From Leptospira kobayashii (GTDB lineage: Bacteria > Spirochaetota > Leptospiria > Leptospirales > Leptospiraceae): DNA of 64,000 nucleotides. The stretch lies in the NCBI RefSeq assembly GCF_003114835.2, contig NZ_AP025028.1, positions 3,500,001 to 3,564,000 of the forward strand. Reading direction: 5' to 3'. Position 1 is the first letter of the stretch. Each line of letters begins with the position of its first letter. A program made the position numbers and the translations under genes. Under the pieces are notes generated by a model. The model made no database searches. It saw nothing but the letters and a program-made list of their open reading frames with translations, and was not told where the DNA came from. Below are positions 16,415 through 24,356 of this stretch, one piece after another.

Positions 16415-17392
16415 ATGACAAATTATTCTGACAAATTAAAAAATATAAGAGGCTTTTCTTCGGATTTTATCTCCTTAGGAGTTTTCTCATTCAGAAATGC
16501 GATTGTATCTTATTTTACTTCTTTTTTAGATGATGAACTTGATGGAAACTATATTGATAGTAGCTCTAACCACATTAATATAAATTACCTCAATTCATAT
16601 ATTGAAACTATAATTCATTTCCATCATTTCTTTGAAATTTCTTTAAAAAGCATCCTTGAAAATATAAATATAATATATATCTACGATATAAAAGAATTCG
16701 AAGAGGTAAATTTTTTACATTCGATAATTAGTAACAGTATCGATAAAGACACACTTCTCAAAAAATCAAAAAATTTTAAGACAATTTCACTTGAAAAAAC
16801 TTTAGAAAGACTAAACAAATTAAAAAACCTTAATTCAGATTTAGCTAAATTGCTAAATGAATTAAACATAGAAAACAATACTATAAATCAATTAATTCAT
16901 TTAAGAAATGAAATTTCTCATAGAGGAATTCATTATTTAGAAATAAATGATTTTGATGATTTAATTGGAAGTAAAATAATACCTTCAGCATATAAATTAA
17001 TTTCCCATTCATTTCCTGAATCAACAAAAGAGATATGGAAACATGGCAATTTACAAATTAAATTTGAACCTATTGAAGCAATCATTGACCATTATAAAAA
17101 AAATTCTAAACCAAATTATCATACTTTAAAAATCATAAAGTCTTTAGGTAAATCGGCTTATTCATTTCCTTATTTTGAAAACAATTATGGGAATAAAAAA
17201 ATAGCATTTGAAAATAGCAAAGATTTTAATTTTTCCTCCGAAACAAAGGAATGTCCAGTATGTGGAAATTTATCATTGAAATTTTATGAAATTGGCATGT
17301 CAGTTAGGAATAAAACTTTTGCAGAATGCAATAATTGCTCTTTGTTTATTGATGACATCGAAACCTTCAAGAAAATAACTTTTCTTAATTAA
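16415..17392 (+). CDS. HEPN-like protein with C-terminal zinc ribbon
   Basis: A 325-aa protein. Residues 60-200 are helical and carry HLRNEISHRG with Arg164 and His169, the RNxxxH signature of HEPN ribonucleases. The C-terminus (about 283-316) has a zinc ribbon, ECPVCG and ECNNC. HEPN RNases act in many toxin and abortive-infection systems; the ribbon may bind nucleic acid or a partner. No cognate antitoxin gene is in the cassette. The assignment rests on motif and helicity only. Confidence 0.65.
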   Translation: MTNYSDKLKNIRGFSSDFISLGVFSFRNAIVSYFTSFLDDELDGNYIDSSSNHININYLNSYIETIIHFHHFFEISLKSILENINIIYIYDIKEFEEVNFLHSIISNSIDKDTLLKKSKNFKTISLEKTLERLNKLKNLNSDLAKLLNELNIENNTINQLIHLRNEISHRGIHYLEINDFDDLIGSKIIPSAYKLISHSFPESTKEIWKHGNLQIKFEPIEAIIDHYKKNSKPNYHTLKIIKSLGKSAYSFPYFENNYGNKKIAFENSKDFNFSSETKECPVCGNLSLKFYEIGMSVRNKTFAECNNCSLFIDDIETFKKITFLN

Positions 17393-17403
17393 AATTGCCC
17401 TTC

Positions 17404-17572
17404 GTATAACTACGCCTTACCGCTACGCTGCGGGATTCGCTTCCGCTCACCCTTGCTCGGGCTAAAGCCACATTGTCCTCCGTCACGTTTCTTGCTTAAG
17501 CAAGAAAACGCGCCGACGCTAACGCCTGAAGGCTCAGCTACGGACAACGTCGGTAAGGCTAATTCGTTATAC
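17404..17572 (+). repeat. attC site 12
   Basis: 169 bp. R'' GTATAAC, R' GTTATAC; arms CATTGTCC / GGACAACG; one change in the right end (CTAATTCG for CTAGTTCG). Confidence 0.95.
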
Positions 17573-17602
17573 GCAATTGCTTAAAATGTTTTCGAACAAC
17601 TC

Positions 17603-18367
17603 ATGAAAAATAAGTCATCTTACGCTGAAAGGATAGTTGGATTTCTTGATATACTCGGATTTAAAGAAATTATAAATAAGTTAGAACATAATCCAGATCT
17701 TCATGAACAGGTACTTTATGCGTTAAATAAGATGAAAGAGTATAAAACATATTCCATGTCGAGAAAGATTAAGACTGCTCTTTCTAAACTTGAAATTAGC
17801 GTTTTTTCCGATTCTATTGCAATAAGCTCAAAGGTTAATAATATATTTGATGTTCTTTGGGCTAGCGGATGGATTCAGTCGCACTTGCTATATGTTGGAA
17901 TTTTGGTCAGAGGAGGAATTTCTATTGGGCCTACTTTTCATCAAAAAGGGATTTTATATGGATCAGGTCTGGTGAAAGCTTATGAAATTGAATCAAACAT
18001 TGCAAATTATCCTCGAGTCGTAATAGATCCTGTTCTGCTTAATAAATTAACAGATCAGATCAAGTCAGTTTTTACAAATACGGATTCGGATGGCTTTTGT
18101 TACATAGATCCTTTCAAATTTGCGGTAAATCCACCGAATGCGACCGAACTAGCAAATGACGGATATGATCCGAGAGAAGTATATTTTAATAAAGTAAAAA
18201 AGTATATAGACGAAGCTATTGCGGGTACGGAAAATTTAAATCATCTGGCAAAATGGCGCTGGCTTTCTAATAAATTAACTGATGCCATGAGCTTATATTT
18301 AGTTAAAGGAAAATTGCCCTTTGATCAAATATTCGACAAAATGATAAAGAATGCACAAAAGAAATGA
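17603..18367 (+). CDS. Class III nucleotidyl cyclase-like protein
   Basis: A 254-aa protein. VGFLDILGFKEII (residues 11-23) looks like the first metal-binding loop of class III adenylyl/guanylyl cyclases (F-x-D-I-x-G-F). EISVFSDSIAIS holds a second Asp in the right place, and LVRGGISIGPTFHQ resembles the R-x-G-I-x-x-G strand. The following GSGLVKAYEIE...YPRVVID completes a cyclase-like fold. Related cyclases make cCMP/cUMP in Pycsar defence, but no effector gene is adjacent. Activity is unproven; it may be an inactive or differently used domain. Confidence 0.6.
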   Translation: MKNKSSYAERIVGFLDILGFKEIINKLEHNPDLHEQVLYALNKMKEYKTYSMSRKIKTALSKLEISVFSDSIAISSKVNNIFDVLWASGWIQSHLLYVGILVRGGISIGPTFHQKGILYGSGLVKAYEIESNIANYPRVVIDPVLLNKLTDQIKSVFTNTDSDGFCYIDPFKFAVNPPNATELANDGYDPREVYFNKVKKYIDEAIAGTENLNHLAKWRWLSNKLTDAMSLYLVKGKLPFDQIFDKMIKNAQKK

Positions 18368-18388
18368 TACAAAAATAAAAGCAACTGC

Positions 18389-18560
18389 GTATAACTACGC
18401 CTTACCGCTACGCTGCGGGATTCACTCCGTTCACCCTTGCTCGGGCTAAAGCCACATTGTCCTCCGTCACGTTTCTTGCTTAGCAAGAAAGCGTGCCGAC
18501 GCTAACGCCTGCATCGCAGGCTCAGCTACGGACAACGTCGGTAAGGCTAGTTCGTTATGC
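18389..18560 (+). repeat. attC site 13
   Basis: 172 bp. R'' GTATAAC, R' GTTATGC; arms CATTGTCC / GGACAACG; inner hairpin GCCTGCATCGCAGGC. Confidence 0.95.
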
Positions 18561-18578
18561 GCAAGGTGGTAAAATTAT

Positions 18579-19646
18579 ATGATTTCAATAAAAGCCAAAG
18601 AATTTGAAGATATTGTTTTCAAAATTCTAAAAAAAATATATCCGCAAGTAGACAGAGAAAAAGAAGGATTTGATATTATTATAACAGACAGTTCAAATAA
18701 AAAAACATATGCTGAAGTTAAATTCTCATCTAATTATGAACTCGGAGCCCATATCATCATGGGTTGGGCAGACAAACTAAATACAGATTCATTTTTTATT
18801 GTTTCAAAGGAATCAACAACAGTAATAATCACCTCTTGCTATGTATCGGATCAAGTTATTATATCTACATTTGAAAGATATGGGATACATATTTTTGACA
18901 TTAGATCATTACTTGATTTTTCATTAATCGATAAGTTTCTAAAAAATACATTAGAATCTTTTCTTTTTGAAAACGTAATAAATTTCCAAATCCCGATCGA
19001 AATTTACAATTTTAATAAAAAACCTCTTCAGCCTCCGAAAAGAAAACAACCCACGCTAGATGTTTTTAATGCCCATACACTAGATAATAACTATGAGCTT
19101 AAGGATTCAAAGGAAGAACATGAATTTTGCAAAAAACTAAAATTAATAAATCCCGGAAGGGACTTTTTTAGAGATTATGAAAACTTGTTAACAGATATAA
19201 TTAAATTTTTATTTGAAACTGACATAGTAAACTGGAAAAGTCAAAAGCGGACAGAAAGTGATTTGAATATATTTGATCTAATTGGCAGGATCACATCTAA
19301 ATCACTCTTTCTTTCCCAACTACAAAATGATTTTGGTTCCAAATTTATTTTATTCGAATTTAAAAATTATTCTGACCCTTTACCACCGAATACTATTTAC
19401 ACAACGGAAAGGTATTTATTTAAAACTGGACTCCGCAATATAGCCTATATAATCTCAAGACAAGGTCCTAGCAATAATGCTATTGTAGCAGCAAGAGGTG
19501 CACTAAAAGAAAGCGGAAAATTAATCCTCTTTTTAACTGATGAAGATCTGTGTAAAATGATAGAACTAAAGGCTATTAATGAAGACTTTTATTCTATCTT
19601 GGAAGAAAAACTTGATGATTTTTTAATGAATCTTGATCGAAATTGA
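18579..19646 (+). CDS. Protein with two PD-(D/E)XK nuclease-like domains
   Basis: A 355-aa protein. Domain 1 (about residues 1-110) reads KAKEFEDIVFKILKKIYP, EGFDIIITD, TYAEVKFSS: an Mrr-like D...ExK core. Domain 2 (about 190-345) repeats the logic: FRDYENLLTDIIKFLFE, ESDLNIFDLIGRI, FILFEFKNYSDP, then ERYLFKTGLRNIAYIIS. Both active-site sets (Asp, Glu, Lys) are visible. Nucleases of this fold cut foreign DNA. Two in one chain is unusual; a restriction or abortive-infection role is inferred. Single-gene cassette. Confidence 0.68.
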   Translation: MISIKAKEFEDIVFKILKKIYPQVDREKEGFDIIITDSSNKKTYAEVKFSSNYELGAHIIMGWADKLNTDSFFIVSKESTTVIITSCYVSDQVIISTFERYGIHIFDIRSLLDFSLIDKFLKNTLESFLFENVINFQIPIEIYNFNKKPLQPPKRKQPTLDVFNAHTLDNNYELKDSKEEHEFCKKLKLINPGRDFFRDYENLLTDIIKFLFETDIVNWKSQKRTESDLNIFDLIGRITSKSLFLSQLQNDFGSKFILFEFKNYSDPLPPNTIYTTERYLFKTGLRNIAYIISRQGPSNNAIVAARGALKESGKLILFLTDEDLCKMIELKAINEDFYSILEEKLDDFLMNLDRN

Positions 19647-19660
19647 AAATACCACCCAGC

Positions 19661-19831
19661 GCATAACTACGCCTTACCGCTACGCTGCGGGATTCACTAC
19701 GTTCACCCTTGCTCGGGCTGAAGCCACATTGCCCTCCGTCACGTTTCTTGCTTAAGCAAGAAAGCGCGCCGACGCTAACGTCTCTTCGAGACTCAGCTAC
19801 GGACAACGTCGGTAAGGCTAGTTCGTTAGCC
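19661..19831 (+). repeat. attC site 14
   Basis: 171 bp. R'' GCATAAC, R' GTTAGCC; left arm CATTGCCC has one mismatch to the right arm GGACAACG. Confidence 0.94.
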
Positions 19832-19873
19832 GAAAGCCAGAAAATTTACTACAAGAAAGCAAAAATACAGACT

Positions 19874-19899
19874 AATATATGTATTAACATACATATATT
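19874..19899 (+). promoter_or_regulatory. Palindromic operator of decayed brnTA
   Basis: Perfect 11-bp inverted repeat AATATATGTAT (19874-19884) / ATACATATATT (19889-19899) with a 4-nt centre, ahead of the BrnT remnant. The operator survives although both genes are broken. Confidence 0.6.
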
Positions 19900-19918
19900 A
19901 TATGCTATTCTTTTTCAT

Positions 19919-20172
19919 GTGGAGTTCGAATGGGATTCTAAGAAAAACCAGGACAATCTTGAGAAACATGATGTAGATTTTTATACCGCAAAACTGGATT
20001 TTCTTGATTAAAATAGAATTATTTCAAAGGGCATTTTACACTCTACGAAAAATTCTTTTTCTCGGGTTAATTACAGAGGTTATCATTACCGTTTGACTTA
20101 CTTTGATAGGTAAAAATATCAGAATCTTTGGTGCTAGGTTTTGGTGAGAAGGAAAGAAAGTTTATGAAAAAC
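19919..20172 (+). pseudogene. brnT: BrnT toxin, broken
   Basis: GTG 19919 opens FEWDSKKNQDNLEKHDVDF, the conserved BrnT N-terminus (RelE-fold RNase), but the frame stops at 20011 after LDFLD. Downstream, RIFGARFW and EKERKFM in other frames match the BrnT C-terminal R-I-x-x-A-R...E-(K/R)xx(Y/F) pattern. At least two frame changes or stops separate the parts. No active toxin can be made. Confidence 0.72.
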
Positions 20173-20405
20173 AAAATAAGTTACTCTAAGAATCCGAAGG
20201 ATATTGCTTACGCTATCAAATCTTCTTTGGTTATTAATGATTTCTTGCCGCCTCAGGATAAATTAATTATAAAAGGAGACACCTCAAAAGTTAAAAAAAA
20301 AATATCGGCTTTCTTAACGATCAGTCTAAAAAATCTGGCGTTTCATATCAATCCTTGAGCAAGAAATTTCCAGATTTATACGCTGATAAGCTTGCTCTCA
20401 AGTAG
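20164..20405 (+). pseudogene. brnA: BrnA antitoxin, frameshifted
   Basis: ATG 20164 begins a BrnA-like protein (MKNKISYSKNPKDIAYAIK ... DFLPPQDKLI). A shift in the A-run near 20298 moves the frame. The expected C-terminal KKSGVSYQSL (DNA-binding ribbon-helix-helix end) is found in another frame ending at 20405. With the BrnT remnant it forms a dead BrnTA pair. Confidence 0.65.
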
Positions 20406-20440
20406 TTTCATTTATTTAAATACAACAATTGAGCGTATTT

Positions 20441-20875
20441 ATGCAAACTCAAGAAGAAGTAAAAACACAAATTAAGACTCTTATTGAAAACTACCCGAGT
20501 GTAAGTATTGAACTTTTATATACTTATTTTCCGGCATTCAATCAGCTCCATGAAATTCTTTTAGATAATGAATTGATGAAAGCTTATTGTTTTGGTAATC
20601 TCGAAAGCTCTGAGCAGAAATTTAAGGCTGGAAAATGGCTTATTGTATGCACCGATAAACGCTTTCTTTTCTTACAAAAGGCTTCTTTACTTTTCGATTT
20701 AACTCATTTTGATATAAAATTTGAAGATTTAAAATCCATTAAAACCAAAGTAGGATGGTTCTTTGCAGAAATGAATTTACAGACGTTTTCTTCAATAATT
20801 CGAGCTTTTCATATTGGCAAAAAAGATTTTAAGTTTTTCAGCATAGCATTAGATGCTCTTGCTTCTACATTATAA
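20441..20875 (+). CDS. Bacterial PH-domain-like protein
   Basis: A 144-aa protein. The N-terminal 60 residues are helical. The rest resembles a bacterial PH (YokE/bPH) domain: GKWLIVCTDKRFLFLQKA, FDIKFEDLKSIKTKVGWFF, FKFFSIALDALASTL. Such domains often form small oligomers or bind proteins. ATG 20441 is preferred over a TTG at 20429. It sits after the dead BrnTA pair in the same cassette and is intact. Confidence 0.65.
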   Translation: MQTQEEVKTQIKTLIENYPSVSIELLYTYFPAFNQLHEILLDNELMKAYCFGNLESSEQKFKAGKWLIVCTDKRFLFLQKASLLFDLTHFDIKFEDLKSIKTKVGWFFAEMNLQTFSSIIRAFHIGKKDFKFFSIALDALASTL

Positions 20876-20908
20876 ACGAGCAAAAAAACAGTTATACTTC
20901 TGGCCATC

Positions 20909-21079
20909 GGCTAACTACGCCTTACCGCTACGCTGCGGGATTCGCTTCGCTCACCCTTGCTCGGGCTGAAGCCACATTGTCCTCCGTCACGTTTCTTGCT
21001 TAGCAAGAAAGCGCGCCGACGCTAACGCCTCCCTCGAGGCTCAGCTACGGACAACGTCGGTAAGGCTAGTCCGTTATAC
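20909..21079 (+). repeat. attC site 15
   Basis: 171 bp. R'' GGCTAAC, R' GTTATAC; arms CATTGTCC / GGACAACG; right end CTAGTCCG instead of CTAGTTCG. Confidence 0.95.
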
Positions 21080-21104
21080 GAAAGGCAAGAACCTTTCCAA
21101 AAAG

Positions 21105-22289
21105 ATGAAAGAAAAGATATTTTATTTCTTATTTTTTACTATAGGTCTTAATGATCTTGATTCCTATGCAAAATTTTCAAATATCAAAATATTTGATATG
21201 AATAAGAACATCAATAAGGCTATTAATCTAGATGATAGCTATGAAACTTTAACGGAGCAAGAAAAAATCACAATTGTAGAAGAGACAAACACCTCTTCAA
21301 AATACAAAAAAATTAGTAAATCTAATTATACACCAAGTAAAAGATCATTTTTCATTCAATATATAATCATTTCAGCAATAATTATTGCTGGGCAATTCTC
21401 ATTCTTAGAAATAGTAAAGTCATATTTTAGTGACTACGAAACCAGCTCTTATTTGAATAATTTAATTTCAACAACCACCTCGAAATCTTTACTTATAGAA
21501 AAAGACATCTTAGCCATTCTTTCTTATAACCCAACATTTGCGTTAATTACGAAGCAAGACAGTATGTTAAACGAGAAATTTCTCTTTCGTGCAAAAATAA
21601 ATAGATCAAAAAATCATTTAAAATTAGAAGAACGGTTTTTCTCAAAAGATTTAGCAAATAGTTCGAAATTAATGAATTCAGATCAACTTGACTTAGTTAA
21701 AGAAAAAGTAATTTCTCTCACTATAAAAGAAAAAGATATTAAAGATTTTAAAGATAAAGTCTTTAATATTGTATTAAATTTAAAACAAAGAAAAAACTTT
21801 TCAAGTATTCAAATCAGCAATGTGTCGAATTTATTAAGAAAACCCACTATTATGATTAATATTTTTATGAAAAATCAGAAAAATATTATCTCCTTAATTT
21901 ATTTATCGGATTTCCTCGATCACTATTTTTATTCAATAGTCAAAGCAAGCTTTGTTTTAGTTAATTCAAATGGTGATCTAATTTATGGAACAAATATTGG
22001 GGACACGATCTTTAAGAAAAACATCAGCACTGCCGAGTATTTTAAAAAAATTAAAGAAATGCAGATTGATAATGGATTATTTTTTTGGAAAAATACAAAC
22101 GAAAACTATTTAGTTTCCTACAGTAAGATAAATAATTTAGATTTAATCTTCATTAATTTATCGAAAGAAGAAAACCTTACTTATCTAATAAATCAACACG
22201 AACAGCGATTTAATATTATAGTGATTATTATAATATTTTTGACTGAATTGTTTTTATTCATCTATCTGAGAAAAATTAGGAATTTATAA
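21105..22289 (+). CDS. Membrane sensor-like protein with Cache-like domain
   Basis: A 394-aa protein. It has a short first hydrophobic segment (2-16), a clear membrane helix at about 83-102 (FFIQYIIISAIIIAGQFSFL), a 270-residue extracytoplasmic region, and a last helix at about 371-390. The region between has Cache-like strands (SFVLVNSNGDLIYGTNIGD, ENYLVSYSKINNLDLIFINL), as in chemoreceptors and sensor kinases, but there is no output domain after the last helix. It may be a truncated sensor or a sensor needing a partner. Confidence 0.65.
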   Translation: MKEKIFYFLFFTIGLNDLDSYAKFSNIKIFDMNKNINKAINLDDSYETLTEQEKITIVEETNTSSKYKKISKSNYTPSKRSFFIQYIIISAIIIAGQFSFLEIVKSYFSDYETSSYLNNLISTTTSKSLLIEKDILAILSYNPTFALITKQDSMLNEKFLFRAKINRSKNHLKLEERFFSKDLANSSKLMNSDQLDLVKEKVISLTIKEKDIKDFKDKVFNIVLNLKQRKNFSSIQISNVSNLLRKPTIMINIFMKNQKNIISLIYLSDFLDHYFYSIVKASFVLVNSNGDLIYGTNIGDTIFKKNISTAEYFKKIKEMQIDNGLFFWKNTNENYLVSYSKINNLDLIFINLSKEENLTYLINQHEQRFNIIVIIIIFLTELFLFIYLRKIRNL

Positions 22290-22300
22290 ACTTGCCCTTC

Positions 22301-22471
22301 GTATAACTACGCCTTACCGCTACGCTGCGGGATTCACTTCGTTCACCCTTGCTCGGGCTGAAGCCACATTGTCCTCCGTCACGTTTCTTGCTTAAGCAAG
22401 AAAACGCGCCGACGCTAACGCCTCCATGAGGCTCAGCTACGGACAACGTCGGTAAGGCTAGTTCGTTAAAC
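22301..22471 (+). repeat. attC site 16
   Basis: 171 bp. R'' GTATAAC, R' GTTAAAC; arms CATTGTCC / GGACAACG. Confidence 0.95.
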
Positions 22472-22521
22472 GCAATAATTCAAATTTTAATCGAAAATCA
22501 GTAAAAATTAAAGAAATTAAG

Positions 22522-22549
22522 TTGACTATGCTTACCGTTTTGGTATGTA
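22522..22549 (+). promoter_or_regulatory. Promoter of higBA
   Basis: TTGACT (22522-22527), 16 nt, TATGTA (22544-22549), with a small repeat TACC-4-GGTA inside. The GTG start at 22557 follows 7 nt later. Confidence 0.55.
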
Positions 22550-22556
22550 TTTACTA

Positions 22557-22838
22557 GTGATCAAATCCTTTGCTGATAAAGAAACGGAAGGGATTTGGAA
22601 GGGGAAATTTTCAAAAAAGTTACCTCCGGAAATCCAAAGAAAAGCACAGATCAAGCTTGGAATGATTAATAACATTCTAGACATTAAGGAATTAAAAGTT
22701 CCTCCTTCGAATAGACTTCATTTACTTGATGGCGATAGAAAAGGACAATATTCCATTTCTATTAATGACCAATGGAGAATTTGTTTTTCTTTTCAGCAAG
22801 GTAATGTTTTCAATGTTGAAATTGTCGATTACCATTAA
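22557..22838 (+). CDS. higB: HigB-family toxin
   Basis: A 93-aa RelE-superfamily mRNA interferase: VIKSFADKETEGIWKG, PPSNRLHLLDGDRKGQYSI and the terminal WRICFSF...VEIVDYH are the classic HigB signatures. I start it at GTG 22557, aligned with the toxins at 8634 and 42315, although the frame is open to ATG 22545. Toxin first, antitoxin 15 nt downstream. Confidence 0.92.
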   Translation: MIKSFADKETEGIWKGKFSKKLPPEIQRKAQIKLGMINNILDIKELKVPPSNRLHLLDGDRKGQYSISINDQWRICFSFQQGNVFNVEIVDYH

Positions 22839-22853
22839 TTTAAAGGAGAGGTT

Positions 22854-23195
22854 ATGAAAAAAAATGTTTTTATTAATGTTCATCCAGGTGAAATTCTCTC
22901 TGAAGAGTTCCTCATTCCTCTCAATATTTCGGCTTATAGGCTTGCGAAAGAAACAGGAATACCTGAATCAAATATTTCTGAAATTATTAATGGTAAGAGA
23001 AATATTACTGCTGCCATTTCTATTAAATTAGGTAAATTCTTCGAACTCAACCCACACTTTTGGATTGGTTTACAAAATGATTTTGATATCCGATTTGAAG
23101 AACATAAACTTAAAGAAGTAATTAAAGATATTAGAACTTATAAAGAGTTTTCTAAAACGAAAGAAAAGATTAAAAAGACTAAATCTGTCGCTTAA
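22854..23195 (+). CDS. higA: HigA-family antitoxin
   Basis: A 113-aa HTH antitoxin: NVHPGEILSEEFLIPLNISA, recognition helix IPESNISEIINGKRNIT, and NPHFWIGLQNDFDI, all diagnostic of HigA/VapI. A strong AAAGGAGAGG ribosome site lies before ATG 22854, unlike the leaderless toxin. This should favour antitoxin over toxin production. Confidence 0.92.
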   Translation: MKKNVFINVHPGEILSEEFLIPLNISAYRLAKETGIPESNISEIINGKRNITAAISIKLGKFFELNPHFWIGLQNDFDIRFEEHKLKEVIKDIRTYKEFSKTKEKIKKTKSVA

Positions 23196-23220
23196 TTTAA
23201 TTCTTAAAATGAATTACTGC

Positions 23221-23363
23221 GTTTAACTACGCCTTACCGCTACGCTGCGGGATTCGTTCCACTCACCCTTGCTCGGCCTTCGGCACATTGGCTATCCGTC
23301 ACGCTTCTTGCAAAGCAAGAAAACGCGCCGTCTGCCAACGTCGGTAAGGCTAGTTCGTTATGC
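23221..23363 (+). repeat. attC site 17
   Basis: Short class, 143 bp. R'' GTTTAAC, R' GTTATGC; arms CATTGGC / GCCAACG. Confidence 0.95.
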
Positions 23364-23389
23364 GCAAAAAGTGCAAAATGATCTACTAA

Positions 23390-24139
23390 ATGAACAAACT
23401 TAATGATATATACACTTTCCTAGAGAAACATTTAGATAAGTTATCTGAAGACGGATCAGGTGGAATGATTAGGGAACTGCCAAACTTTGAAATTTCAGCG
23501 TATGAATATTTGTATTTTGCGGAACTAAACTTAAATGATTTTTACAGAGTGCAATCCGAAACGCAAAAAACAGAAAGGCTTATCTCATGCATATCAAATT
23601 TGAAAAGAGCCATTGAAAATCAAATCGATTCAGTCTTTTATGTATTTAATATATTACCAATATTCCAAAAGCGAAATCTCGGTATAAATAAAAAATTAGA
23701 ATTTTTTGGTTCATCAGGAATATTTAGATCAAATTCAATCAAAAAATTAATCGCTATTAGAAACAAAATAGAACACGATTATTCTAAACCTGATATTCAG
23801 GATCTGGAAATTTCTTATGAGCTGGTTTCAAATTTTATATCAATCCTTAGCAATTTACTTGTTTTTTCAAAAACAATTGATATTTTTTTATGTGAAGAAG
23901 ATAACGAAGAAAAAGCCTATTCAGACTTAGCGTTTTCTCTGGATTATGATTTCGAAAATACAACATTCAAAATTGAATTAAGAAATGAAAAAGAAAAAAG
24001 CGAATCAAAAGAATTTGAAATATCCATTCAAGACTACAACGAATTTTCTAAAATCTTTGAACTCTCTTATCTTTTACATTTAAGATATGCGTTTGCCAGC
24101 GACCAGTATATCCTTGAAAGACTTAAGTCGACAATTTAA
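23390..24139 (+). CDS. HEPN-like protein
   Basis: A 249-aa mostly helical protein. IAIRNKIEHDYSKP carries Arg124 and His129 in the RNxxxH arrangement of HEPN RNases, preceded by the helix SNLKRAIENQIDSVFYVF and followed by ISYELVSNFISILSNLL. The C-terminal 80 residues are beta-rich and unassigned. Single-gene cassette with no antitoxin. Family call from motif only. Confidence 0.6.
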   Translation: MNKLNDIYTFLEKHLDKLSEDGSGGMIRELPNFEISAYEYLYFAELNLNDFYRVQSETQKTERLISCISNLKRAIENQIDSVFYVFNILPIFQKRNLGINKKLEFFGSSGIFRSNSIKKLIAIRNKIEHDYSKPDIQDLEISYELVSNFISILSNLLVFSKTIDIFLCEEDNEEKAYSDLAFSLDYDFENTTFKIELRNEKEKSESKEFEISIQDYNEFSKIFELSYLLHLRYAFASDQYILERLKSTI

Positions 24140-24152
24140 AAGCACTTTCTGC

Positions 24153-24326
24153 GTATAACTACGGCTTATCGCTACGCTTCGGGATTCACTACCGTTCACC
24201 CTCGCTCGGGCTAAAGCCACATTGGTCTCCGTCACGTTTCTTGCGAAAGCAAGAAAGCGTGCCGACGGTAACGCCTGCTTTGCAGGCTCACCTACGACCA
24301 ACGTCGATAAGCCTAGGTCGTTATAC
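24153..24326 (+). repeat. attC site 18
   Basis: 174 bp. R'' GTATAAC, R' GTTATAC; arms CATTGGTC / GACCAACG; inner arms CGGCTTATCG / CGATAAGCC; right end CTAGGTCG. Confidence 0.95.
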
Positions 24327-24356
24327 GCCATTTTATAAATAAAGACGGGATTAGCC

